Assembly: GCA_946481095.1 (NCBI GenBank)
Contig: CAMLML010000047.1
Span: forward strand, 1-34,436
Reading direction: 5' to 3'
DNA: 34,436 nt
From: an uncultured Cellvibrio sp.
Lineage (GTDB): Bacteria; Pseudomonadota; Gammaproteobacteria; Pseudomonadales; Cellvibrionaceae
A program made the position numbers and the translations under genes. Shown here one piece after another: positions 17,827 to 26,076 of the stretch. Position 1 is the stretch's first letter. Every line of letters starts with the position of its first letter. The notes under the pieces are model-generated. The model was not told where the DNA came from, searched no databases, and saw only the letters and a program-made list of their open reading frames with translations.

Positions 17827-18927
17827 ATGCACAATTATTCAAATCAACCTACAGAAGAAACTTTTCAAGAATCAGGTCAAGCGTCAGACCGGGAAGTCTC
17901 TTTTAAGCCAGGTCGCTATTTCGAAATTGACACGCAGTTTATTCCGGCGCATGAATGGCCGATCAACCTTATTGATTTTGCGTTAAGCCGTGGTTTGGAA
18001 GAGCACAAATTATTACGGGGAACTGGAATTTTTCGCGATGATATCGGCAGTAGACGCTTGTTATTATCACCGCAACATTGTTTCCAGCTGATCAATAATA
18101 TACAAAAACATATTCATAGCCATGAGCTGAGTTTTTTGTTGGGACACCGATTTTTTTCCAAACTGGATAATGCTGTCATGGTGGCCATTAATAACGCTGC
18201 TAACTTGTATGTTGCAATTGATATTTTAATTGATCACAGTATACAACTTATGCCGTTGCTTGATTTACGTCGTAGTTATGAACGGGATTGTCTGGTTATC
18301 TACTGGCAAGATGCTTGTGGTGCTGACACCTCGATGATTTTTTTATTGGAAATGATGTTCACTGCGCTCAGTTCGTTGGGGCGTTGCCACACTGGAGAAA
18401 GTGTTCCCTGGCAATTTTATTTTATGCACAGCAAGCCGGTTTATATTGAGCAATATGAGGTTCATTTACATAATAAAGTGCATTTTTCCAGCCATAGGAA
18501 TGCAATGGTGATTGCTCGTGATGAGTTATACCGCCCATGGAAAAACCATTGTGCCAGCACATTCAATAATGCCCTGGAGACTGCTGATCGATTTAAGCAA
18601 GTGATTCCATTTCAAAAAGGATTTGTCAGTGAGGTTTACCATTATCTGTACCGGAATATCCAACACAATCCCGATCTTGAACAAACTGCTCGTGCATTTG
18701 GTATGAGCATTGCCAGTTTTAAACGAAAACTGAAAAAACATCGAAGCCATTTTCAGGAACAGTACGATTTGGTGCGCAAGGATCTTGCGCTCTATTGGTT
18801 AAACCAGGCCGGATGGAGTAAAGAACAAGTTGCACGAAAATTACATTTTTACGATGTGGCAAATTTGCGTCGCGCATTTAAACGATGGACACGAAGTTTG
18901 CCAGCAAGTTTTGAAAAAATAGGTTAG
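17827..18927 (+). CDS. AraC-family transcriptional regulator
   Basis: A 366-residue regulator. The C-terminal 100 residues form the AraC DNA-binding domain with two helix-turn-helix units (LEQTARAFGMSIASFKRKLK and WSKEQVARKLHFYDVANLRR). The N-terminal part (about 45-225) resembles the arabinose-binding-like effector domain (PF12625) used by OruR/ArgR-type AraC proteins. The ATG at 17827 has no clear Shine-Dalgarno and lies 8 bp after the GGDEF stop, so translation is probably coupled. Likely target: itself or the divergent TonB receptor-phytase-phoX operon (inference from position). A strong terminator follows. Confidence 0.9.
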   Translation: MHNYSNQPTEETFQESGQASDREVSFKPGRYFEIDTQFIPAHEWPINLIDFALSRGLEEHKLLRGTGIFRDDIGSRRLLLSPQHCFQLINNIQKHIHSHELSFLLGHRFFSKLDNAVMVAINNAANLYVAIDILIDHSIQLMPLLDLRRSYERDCLVIYWQDACGADTSMIFLLEMMFTALSSLGRCHTGESVPWQFYFMHSKPVYIEQYEVHLHNKVHFSSHRNAMVIARDELYRPWKNHCASTFNNALETADRFKQVIPFQKGFVSEVYHYLYRNIQHNPDLEQTARAFGMSIASFKRKLKKHRSHFQEQYDLVRKDLALYWLNQAGWSKEQVARKLHFYDVANLRRAFKRWTRSLPASFEKIG

Positions 18928-18937
18928 GTATTTTATG

Positions 18938-18977
18938 TGTCGCCGGATGAATAAAATTCGTCCGGCGACATTTTTAT
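18938..18977 (+). terminator. Strong hairpin terminator between convergent genes
   Basis: TGTCGCCGGA (18938-18947) pairs with TCCGGCGACA (18961-18970), and the stem extends inward through GAAT/ATTC with a T-G wobble to a three-base AAA loop. TTTTTAT follows on the plus strand, so it ends the GGDEF-araC operon. The minus-strand exit is ACATAAAAT, without a T run, so it serves the opposite gene less well. Confidence 0.88.
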
Positions 18978-18979
18978 CA

Positions 18980-21900
18980 TTATGTGGTTTCGGTTTTTTC
19001 TTTTGAATCTGTTCTGATCAAATCAGCCGATGCATACCAGAAACCTCCGTGCCCCAAGGCTTTCCAGCTCCAGATTAGCCATCGAATCAACGACACTGCC
19101 AGCCAGATTGACCACACCAGCATTACCAGTTTGTAAATCCATAATGGCAGGGAAATAACCCAGGCCTGTGCCAAATCACCCGCAGACATGTCCTGATACC
19201 AACGTAAATAATAAGCGCTCGATCCATTACCTTTAATGTGCATATCGGGTGTTGCTAACAAACTGTAGGGAATCGCGCCCAGCAAGGTTAACAAACTGAA
19301 AATCGACAAACAGAAAAGTGCAAACTGCATCCATTTAAATCGTCGTGTGGATGAAATTTGTGTTAACTGCATGCGCCAATTTAATGTGATAAACCAGATT
19401 GCAATTAAAGCCAGAATGTAAAGGTTGACTGTCGCTATTCCCAAACTGAGTAGAACCCATTGTGTTGTTGACAGTGGGGTGAGTTGTCGTTTTCCCAGTT
19501 GAACCGCCAAAATTAAAATCACCGCCAACATTCCCCAAAGTAAAACCGAAGGACCTATTGCAGGGCCGCCTACCAATAAGGGCCAGCGATCCTGCGGCAG
19601 ATTAATATTAATGGATTGGTTTGCAGTTGGAACTCCGATATTGAGCGCGGGTGTTATAACGCGAGTATTTAATTCTGCAATCGATTGCCAATCAATAAAC
19701 AGTTGCTGCTCTCCGGGTTGCAATGGAATATGCAATACGCCCTTCACAGGTGTTATCGATAATTTATTTCCATTCAGGGTTATCTGGTTGAGACTGGAAT
19801 TTTCCGGCAAGGCAAATGTAAATTGATTGGCTTGATTGGTGCGCAATTTTAAATTGAGATCAACTTTACTGGCTCTTTGCGAAGGTGAAAAATTTAATTG
19901 CAAGGATTCAGCAACCAAACTATTTCCTTTAACTGCTTGAGGTCGGGTCAAATTGATATTGAGTGTTTCACCCGGCCATGGCTGCCAGGTTTGTGGTTGA
20001 TTAACATCAATCGGTTGTATTGCTGCGATGCCGGAAGTTTGTAAATGCCAAACAGGTGATACCACCAGCTCCCAGACTTCGACCCAGGGCTGATTTTCAG
20101 CAGCGGTCAATTTAACCGAATCACTCATGGTCAAGCGTGAATTCCAATAGACACTGGATTGTTGTTTATCCAGTTTAATTTGCAATTTGGTTTTATCATC
20201 AGAAAAATTTTGCAAATTAATATTGCCATCCAGTGGTGATTCGCCAGTGAGTAATGGAATTTCCAAATTGATTGCGCCGTCTTGAGGTGCAACCCGAATG
20301 ACTTCAGTGAACAGGCTCCATTCCAAATCAAAATTCAATTGACGTTTTACGATCACAAATGGCGGAATGGGGTCGGGGCGTAATTGTTCATTGGCATTTT
20401 GACTGACTTTGTTGTCATTCAGATTGCGTTGTAATTGCACCGAACTGATTGCCCCTTGAGTGTTGCCACTGGTTTGCCAGCCATTTAACTGACTGGAAAA
20501 ATTATGCACGGCAAGCACAAAATTAATGTCAATTGAATTCTGGTTTTCGAGAGAGGCCGATAATGTAATTTGGTGTGTACCCCGGGGTAAAAATACCATT
20601 AACTGACCCTGACTATTTTGCATCAAGCTGGCTTTTTTACCATCAATCCATATAGATTCCGGCCACCATTGTTGAATTTGTCCGGGAAGCGGAAATGCAA
20701 TTTTCTCTGCAGCATGAACATTCATATCCAGCGTTAATTGATTGGCTTCTGCCTTTAAATAAACTGATTCAATGCTCGCACAATCAGGTAAACATTTCGC
20801 CGGTGCTATCAAACGGTTTTCCAATTCCTGCAATAATTTTTCATCGATAGTCGGGTTTGCTTGCGCAGTTTGTGGATTGACTGTGGCGAGTAACGACAAG
20901 GCCAGACATAAACTGCCGATAAAACTGATTGCAGGCGTCGCTGTCGAGCTGATCTTGTTCTGATGCTGTTTGGTTATCGAAATAAAATGGCGTAACAATA
21001 ATCCGGCAAGTAATAGTGGCAATAACAAGCTGAGTAAAGATCCAATGCGGTTCCAGGCAGGAGAAACCAAATATAACCGTGTTGTTTCTTCCGATAATAC
21101 CGGGCCATTCCATCTAAGCTGTACAGTGTTCCAACTCCAGCTAGGAATGCCGGGGCCAGCTTGAACCATTTGGTTTGGATCGTATTGTTGTTTGATTTTG
21201 GCCATGGGTTTGCTCAATTTGTCGAGAGATACACCACGCGATTCATAGCGCATTTCTATAGGCGCGGGAGCACTGGCAACTATATCTGCCGCCTCCATTG
21301 GCTTATTTGATGAGTAGGATGAGAGTGAGAAGTAATCTGACGAATCTTCGTAATAATATTCATCACTCATATTCTTACCAGCGTATTCCATTTGTGGATA
21401 GAAAAATTCACGCGCTTGCTGCACACAAAAGGGCAGCAACAATAAACCCAGTGTAATAAAACTTAAGTAAGTATAAGTGGTCAGCCATCGTTTGAATTTT
21501 CCTGAAACAAAAGGCAAAAGCGCCAATACAGCAGCAAGGTTTAACCAGATTAATGCGGGTGAATCAGCGCGGTGGTAAATAATAATCAAGGTGACAAGTG
21601 CAATCGCACCGATTCTAATGTGAATAATTTTTGCCAAAGCGACACTGATAATTAACACCAGAAAAAATGTCCACAACGACCATTTTTCAATCCAGCTTCC
21701 GTATTCATAAGAAGTGCCTGACGCCGTAATTAATGTCCAGCCTGGCGGTAAAATTAATTGCGTGGATACTTCATTAAATACACTTGACCAACCACTGATG
21801 GGAATAGTGCGGGTATTTTCAACGCGACTCACACCTTCAAAATTCAATCGTCTTTGCCTGATTTCTACACCGGCGTTGGCATCGGCAGATAATTGTGTAA

Positions 21901-23092
21901 CCAATTGTGCCTGGCCATCAGCTGTTGCACTTTGCAGTAAAAAAGGTCTTTGCGTTTCCAATCGCCAACCTTGATGCAACTCGCCGCTGATCTGGTCTTT
22001 TAATGTGTAACCATCACCGCTGAAATCCAGCCACATTTTACGCGCAAGTGTTAATTGGTTTTTGGTAGATTCAGCACTGTATTCCAGCGCTTCAATATTC
22101 ATTGTCGAATTCAGTTCTGCCAAATAAGCGGGTAATAATTTCCATTCTTCAGGCAATTGGGTTTGTTGTGGATCAATGCTCGACATGCCGGTAATTTGAA
22201 TATTCCGCAGTGCCGGATTTTGTTCAACAACCCAGACTTCCTGATCAGGCCATTCTTTTTTATCATCAAGCTTTTTAAATGCAATTTGTGTCAGAGATTT
22301 ATTTGAAAGCGATTCAATTTCAATGATCCATGAACCGGATTTGGCCATAATTCGCAAACTGCCATCCTTTTCAATTTTTGCAGGTAAGTCGGTATTGAAA
22401 TGCGTGAGTCTGAATTCTTCAAGCAGCGCTTGTCCCAAATGTAATTCCCGTTCTTTGCCGCTGATATCCAATTCAATGCGCGTTAGCATTTTGATTGGAA
22501 CATTGTCTGTTAATTTACGAAAAACCCGCAGTTGCAAACTGTCCTGATGCGCAAGCGGTTGTTCGCGATTATTGGCATTCAGTAACAATTGCGTTTGGTT
22601 TTCCAAAAAAGGTGTTGTGATCTTTTTACCATCAATACTCAGCGACACAATTCCGGTTGATGATGGAATTTGTAATGTGCGCGGCATAACAGTCCATTTC
22701 CATTTTCCTTGCAGTTGATATTTCCCCGGCGATAAAAATACTTCAGGCACTCCATCCTTATCACGCACAGCAATAGCCCGTTTGTCTGCCAAATTCGTTA
22801 CCGCTAAAGGCCAGAAATCTTTATTACCCGGCAAACTCACCCAGGCATCAGAAAACACTTCCAGCGATTGCAAAAATTCCCCACCTTTTGCATCAACCTG
22901 AATGTTTAATTCAGCAGGCCATACACATTGTCTGGTCGCATCATTAAACAGAATAGGGCAGTGATAATCCTCATGCTTGTCCAACACCCATCCCTGCCAT
23001 TCCTGCAAAGCAGGCGGGATTTCAACGTCAGCCCGCACAACACCACCCAACAACACCAACCCGGCAATCAGCAAATAGACATAGCGCATCAT
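18980..23092 (-). CDS. Very large multi-pass envelope protein, unknown function
   Basis: I do not recognise this 1370-residue protein. The start is set at 23092 (or 23089), giving MMRYVYLLIAGLVLLGGVVRA as a signal peptide with AGGGA just upstream; the open frame extends 47 codons further without signal-like sequence. A long beta-rich, Trp- and Gln-rich periplasmic-like part (about 20-460) is followed by several membrane helices (LVLIISVALAKIIHI, AVLALLPFVSG), a second extracytoplasmic part flanked by helices (LLSLLLPLLLAGLLL; SLCLALSLLATVN), and a C-terminal cluster of about five helices. No enzyme motif was seen. It stands downstream of a wHTH-NTase pair on the same strand but is separated by 158 bp. 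Possible roles: envelope scaffold or exporter; unsupported. Confidence 0.85.
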   Translation of the reverse strand: MMRYVYLLIAGLVLLGGVVRADVEIPPALQEWQGWVLDKHEDYHCPILFNDATRQCVWPAELNIQVDAKGGEFLQSLEVFSDAWVSLPGNKDFWPLAVTNLADKRAIAVRDKDGVPEVFLSPGKYQLQGKWKWTVMPRTLQIPSSTGIVSLSIDGKKITTPFLENQTQLLLNANNREQPLAHQDSLQLRVFRKLTDNVPIKMLTRIELDISGKERELHLGQALLEEFRLTHFNTDLPAKIEKDGSLRIMAKSGSWIIEIESLSNKSLTQIAFKKLDDKKEWPDQEVWVVEQNPALRNIQITGMSSIDPQQTQLPEEWKLLPAYLAELNSTMNIEALEYSAESTKNQLTLARKMWLDFSGDGYTLKDQISGELHQGWRLETQRPFLLQSATADGQAQLVTQLSADANAGVEIRQRRLNFEGVSRVENTRTIPISGWSSVFNEVSTQLILPPGWTLITASGTSYEYGSWIEKWSLWTFFLVLIISVALAKIIHIRIGAIALVTLIIIYHRADSPALIWLNLAAVLALLPFVSGKFKRWLTTYTYLSFITLGLLLLPFCVQQAREFFYPQMEYAGKNMSDEYYYEDSSDYFSLSSYSSNKPMEAADIVASAPAPIEMRYESRGVSLDKLSKPMAKIKQQYDPNQMVQAGPGIPSWSWNTVQLRWNGPVLSEETTRLYLVSPAWNRIGSLLSLLLPLLLAGLLLRHFISITKQHQNKISSTATPAISFIGSLCLALSLLATVNPQTAQANPTIDEKLLQELENRLIAPAKCLPDCASIESVYLKAEANQLTLDMNVHAAEKIAFPLPGQIQQWWPESIWIDGKKASLMQNSQGQLMVFLPRGTHQITLSASLENQNSIDINFVLAVHNFSSQLNGWQTSGNTQGAISSVQLQRNLNDNKVSQNANEQLRPDPIPPFVIVKRQLNFDLEWSLFTEVIRVAPQDGAINLEIPLLTGESPLDGNINLQNFSDDKTKLQIKLDKQQSSVYWNSRLTMSDSVKLTAAENQPWVEVWELVVSPVWHLQTSGIAAIQPIDVNQPQTWQPWPGETLNINLTRPQAVKGNSLVAESLQLNFSPSQRASKVDLNLKLRTNQANQFTFALPENSSLNQITLNGNKLSITPVKGVLHIPLQPGEQQLFIDWQSIAELNTRVITPALNIGVPTANQSININLPQDRWPLLVGGPAIGPSVLLWGMLAVILILAVQLGKRQLTPLSTTQWVLLSLGIATVNLYILALIAIWFITLNWRMQLTQISSTRRFKWMQFALFCLSIFSLLTLLGAIPYSLLATPDMHIKGNGSSAYYLRWYQDMSAGDLAQAWVISLPLWIYKLVMLVWSIWLAVSLIRWLIWSWKALGHGGFWYASADLIRTDSKEKTETT

Positions 23093-23250
23093 ATTGTTCC
23101 CTGTAACTCTGGTTATAGATCGGCAGAGTATAGTGGGAGTTTTGGGGTAAATCAGTGGGAATTTGTTAGGGTGATAATTATTTCTGTGAATGTTGAACTT
23201 ACCGTTCCAAAGCAGTGACTCACGCACAACCACCTGGGCTGGGAAAGAGG

Positions 23251-23943
23251 TTAAGTTGCCGTCATTGTTTTGATGCGCTCAAAAATTAGTTGCGCTCGCC
23301 CTTTATCATTACCGGCTGTGGATTGAATCAGGTATTGAATATCGGGTGAGAGCAATAAATTTTTGAATTCATTAACCAGATAATTTTTCACATGATCTTC
23401 TGCATCAATCAATTCCTGATGAAGCTCAGCACGCCCGTCGATTACATTCAAAATATCTTCTATATCTCGGCTGCTGAGTAAATCATTTTTACCGCGTCCT
23501 TTAAATGCTTCGAACTTGGTTGCTAAAAAATAAATTGGAGTGACCAGTCGAATATTTATTTCGTTGGAGATTGGATAAGTCTCAGCCGTTTTCAATGCAT
23601 CCTTGTACCAGCGATTGGTAAATCCCAATGCATTGGCATCATCAGGCATAAAATCAACTTGCAATTCACCCAAACGAAAACGGCAATTTACGTCATCATC
23701 CATTGAAATTCGAAAACCACGTTCGACTAACTGTTCACTGAACTTATGCCAGCCAGTGTAGCCAATTACACTAATAATTAAATCGACATCATCTGTATAG
23801 CGCACAGATTCTTTTGTCATGTCATCGGTAATGAGTAAGCCCGTTGTGCATCCACCCACAAATGCAACCTGTGGTAGTAACTGATCGCCCAATGCTTGAG
23901 CGACCATTAAAATCATTTGTTTGTGTGCATTGTATAGACTCAT
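23251..23943 (-). CDS. AbiEii/AbiGii-like nucleotidyltransferase, candidate toxin
   Basis: A 230-residue protein of the nucleotidyltransferase superfamily. It has the GG motif (FVGGCTTGLL, Gly30-Gly31), the DxD metal site (RYTDDVDLI, Asp52 and Asp54), and a third acidic residue in LQVDFMPDD (Asp98). Further on, KFEAFKGR and SSRDIEDIL (Lys143, Arg159, Asp160, Asp163) resemble the later motifs of AbiEii-type (DUF1814) proteins. Such toxins transfer nucleotides to tRNA or other targets and are held in check by a winged-helix AbiEi-type partner. Here the upstream gene encodes a winged-helix-like protein and overlaps by 4 bases (ATGA), exactly the AbiE layout. Toxicity is not proven; a housekeeping transferase is possible. 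Confidence 0.82.
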   Translation of the reverse strand: MSLYNAHKQMILMVAQALGDQLLPQVAFVGGCTTGLLITDDMTKESVRYTDDVDLIISVIGYTGWHKFSEQLVERGFRISMDDDVNCRFRLGELQVDFMPDDANALGFTNRWYKDALKTAETYPISNEINIRLVTPIYFLATKFEAFKGRGKNDLLSSRDIEDILNVIDGRAELHQELIDAEDHVKNYLVNEFKNLLLSPDIQYLIQSTAGNDKGRAQLIFERIKTMTAT

Positions 23944-24476
23944 AACGCAAATTCCTTTTCCAATAGTTGAGTAGCAAGTTGAGTTTCGCGAGCATTGCCG
24001 ATGCGAATCGCATCGACTAATGCCAGCAGTTCATAAAGTTTTGAATCAGCTTTGGCAGCTGCAGGTACAGATTTGAATAAAGGTGCTATGGCTTGCCCTT
24101 TATCTTTTCCTGTTGCATCCGGCCAGACGTGAATTAAATCACCCGCCGACATCATTTTTCCAGCCATCACCGGCGCTGCAAATGCAGTAGGAATGCCTCT
24201 TACAATTTCCGCAGGCTTAACCGGAAATACATATTTAATTCCATTCAGTAAAAATCCCAACAGGGCTTTGCGATTAACCCGAGGCTTATTGCTTTCAATA
24301 TCCCTAACCGCCAAACCAGCATAAATACACCGATTCAAAGCCGCACTCAGCTCAGACTTACTAATTCCCGTCAGCCCCTCCAACTGCCGAACACTGTAAT
24401 CCTGCCCCAGCCCAGCAGACTCGGACTTCTCCATACTGAGTAACTTGAGTAACAGCAAAATATCTTGGCTTTTCAT
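23940..24476 (-). CDS. Winged-helix DNA-binding protein, candidate antitoxin/regulator of the NTase
   Basis: A 178-residue protein starting at 24476 (GGAG 7 nt upstream); the open frame to 24560 lacks sense as a start. Residues 5-75 read as a winged-helix or MarR-like domain (YSVRQLEGLTGISKSELSAA, then RCIYAGLAVRDIE). A second part contains GIKYVFPVKPAEIVRGIPTA and ends with a Leu-rich region (YELLALVDAIRIGNARETQL). It differs from classical AbiEi, so the antitoxin role is inferred from the 4-base overlap with the NTase and the AbiE-like gene order. It likely represses its own promoter in 24477-24599 (inference). Confidence 0.78.
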   Translation of the reverse strand: MKSQDILLLLKLLSMEKSESAGLGQDYSVRQLEGLTGISKSELSAALNRCIYAGLAVRDIESNKPRVNRKALLGFLLNGIKYVFPVKPAEIVRGIPTAFAAPVMAGKMMSAGDLIHVWPDATGKDKGQAIAPLFKSVPAAAKADSKLYELLALVDAIRIGNARETQLATQLLEKEFAL

Positions 24477-24599
24477 GGGGTTGCTCCAGATGTCCTTTGT
24501 TTGTGGACGTAGGACAGTTGTAGCATGCGGATTGGGGAGAAAGCAAGGGGGGTGACACACAGAGGGCTTCTGCTACGGTTCTGGCCAAGATTTCAGCAA

Positions 24600-24711
24600 G
24601 TAGCCCGTATGGAGTGAAACGTAATGCGGGGTTGTTTTTGGTGTTGGTTTTTCATTGTTTTAAATTAAAAAATCAAAAGCCCCGCATTACGTTTTGCTCC
24701 ATACGGGCTAC
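24600..24711. repeat. Long inverted repeat (two 32-bp arms)
   Basis: Arms at 24600-24631 (GTAGCCCGTATGGAGTGAAA...) and 24680-24711 (...TTTTGCTCCATACGGGCTAC) are complementary at 30 of 32 positions; the only mismatches are the central TG/CA pair. The 48-bp spacer is AT-rich. Each arm also has an internal dyad (CCCGTAT...ATGCGGG). The arms belong to the GTAGCCCGGATGGAGCGAAG-like repeats common in proteobacteria. It begins 10 bp beyond the stop of the membrane protein gene (minus strand) and could end or stabilise that transcript. Confidence 0.85.
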
Positions 24712-24721
24712 GATTAATTAT

Positions 24722-25126
24722 TTAGTTGCCGAAGATTGCATTGAAAAGTTTGTGTCCGGAATATATCAGTAAAGTTGTCAGAGTGGATAAGAACCAAAAG
24801 GAGACCGCTCCCATAAATCCGGCAGCAGCATCTGAATAAGAATCGTCAAGAATTTGTTCTGAAACAAGTCCGCCTAAAAATAACAGTGGAAGCCCTAAAA
24901 TAAAACATTGCCACCAAATGATCCAAAAATGATCCGAAAAAAATCCTAAAAAGGGATTGATTGGGACGGCGAAAAGAATCAGTGACATCCAGGGGCCACA
25001 GTTGTAGCTTATTCGAGCCATGTAATGAAGTAGTTTATACAGGCAGGCAATCAGCAATATCACGCTATGAATTAATAGGGGAGAAAAGTACCACTCCTCA
25101 ATCATTAAATATACAAATTCAGGCAA
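24722..25126 (-). CDS. Small integral membrane protein, unknown function
   Basis: A 134-residue protein with three or four membrane helices (LLIHSVILLIACLYKLLHYM, WMSLILFAVPINPFLGFF, WWQCFILGLPLLFLGGLV, AVSFWFLSTLTTLLIYSG). The start used is TTG at 25124-25126; the alternative ATG at 25105 lacks a ribosome site, while a GAG lies 8-10 nt before the TTG. It is 28 bp after the small exported protein gene, in line with being the last gene of the TPR operon, and just before a long inverted repeat. No family recognised. Confidence 0.7.
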   Translation of the reverse strand: MPEFVYLMIEEWYFSPLLIHSVILLIACLYKLLHYMARISYNCGPWMSLILFAVPINPFLGFFSDHFWIIWWQCFILGLPLLFLGGLVSEQILDDSYSDAAAGFMGAVSFWFLSTLTTLLIYSGHKLFNAIFGN

Positions 25127-25154
25127 TTTCAGAACTCAATATATTACGTGATCG

Positions 25155-25469
25155 TTATGGTGCACTCTTCGGTGCTTCAGGCGCCTGAGGCGTAAACACA
25201 TCACCGTAAAGGCTGTGCAATATTAATTGGTGTTGGGATTTTTGATTGACGTCTACTGATTTCCACGGAACCAGATAAAGTATTTTGGGGAGTTCGGTGT
25301 TGCCTTTGATGGTGGTTGTTTCCATTTCCACGCTGTCGGTTATTTTGGTGATGGTTTTGGTTTGTGTGGCTGTTTCTGTGTTTGTTGGCGTGGGTTGTTC
25401 CGGCTCTTCTGAAAATGCAGTGGCCGATAATAAAATTCCCAGTATTAACCAATAAATTGTACTTTTCAT
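25155..25469 (-). CDS. Small exported protein with conserved KGNxELPKxLYxVPWK motif
   Basis: A 104-residue protein. The signal peptide is MKSTIYWLILGILLSATAFS. A Thr/Glu/Pro-rich low-complexity stretch (PTPTNTETATQTKTITKIT) leads to the likely conserved core TTIKGNTELPKILYLVPWKS. I believe I have seen a similar core in unnamed proteins beside TPR genes of other gammaproteobacteria, but this is memory, not a search. The C terminus is Pro-rich. It begins 1 base after the stop of the TPR lipoprotein gene, so translation is coupled. Function unknown; a small periplasmic partner of the TPR proteins is a guess. Confidence 0.78.
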   Translation of the reverse strand: MKSTIYWLILGILLSATAFSEEPEQPTPTNTETATQTKTITKITDSVEMETTTIKGNTELPKILYLVPWKSVDVNQKSQHQLILHSLYGDVFTPQAPEAPKSAP

Positions 25470-25470
25470 A

Positions 25471-26076
25471 TTATTGCTTCAGTGAAAATTGTAGTTGTTC
25501 AACCCATTCCTTTGTTTCTTTATCGCTGTCACCCACCAGACTCAAATATTTTTTGTAGTGATTATAGGCGTTGGGTATGTCCTGAAAATAAATATCGTAG
25601 AGCAGGGCGATGTTGTAGTGTGCGTTTGCGAAATCGGGATTTAATGCCAAGGCTCTTTTGTAATAATTTTCTGCTGCTTGATGTTTTTTCATTTCAACCG
25701 CAATCAAACCAGCAATGTTTTGTGTTTCAGCATTGGCTTCATTCACAGCAAGTGCGTTGTTGATTTGTTTTTCTGCCAGATCATAACGTTGTTGTTTGTA
25801 ATAGGTTAATGCCAGGTTTGCCGAAACAGCAGTCGATGCGCCAGCCTTATCACTGAGTTTTTGCAATAACTTTTCGGCTTTGGGTAAATCGTTTGCCGTT
25901 AATGCTTCAATGGCTTGCTGGTATTCGATTTTTTCATTGTCGGATAAATCACGACCTTGTTTTACGGTTACTTTATTTTGTTCCGGTGATTCAGCTGTAG
26001 GTTTTACATTGTTGCTACAAGCGGACAACAGCATTAACAGAGAAAATAAAATGCCTGACAGAATTTTAGAATGCAT
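25471..26076 (-). CDS. TPR lipoprotein (201 residues)
   Basis: An outer- or inner-membrane-anchored lipoprotein: lipobox LSAC with Cys20 after a hydrophobic signal. Residues 48-190 are TPR repeats (ANLALTYYKQQRYDLAEKQI, IAGLIAVEMKKHQAAENYYK, AHYNIALLYDIYFQDIPNAY), as in proteins that hold complexes together. It overlaps the preceding TPR gene by 11 bases and is followed by a 1-base gap, so it belongs to a tightly coupled operon. The size and lipoprotein nature resemble GltE/AglT-type gliding components and also PilF/BamD-like pilotins; I cannot choose between them. Confidence 0.87.
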   Translation of the reverse strand: MHSKILSGILFSLLMLLSACSNNVKPTAESPEQNKVTVKQGRDLSDNEKIEYQQAIEALTANDLPKAEKLLQKLSDKAGASTAVSANLALTYYKQQRYDLAEKQINNALAVNEANAETQNIAGLIAVEMKKHQAAENYYKRALALNPDFANAHYNIALLYDIYFQDIPNAYNHYKKYLSLVGDSDKETKEWVEQLQFSLKQ

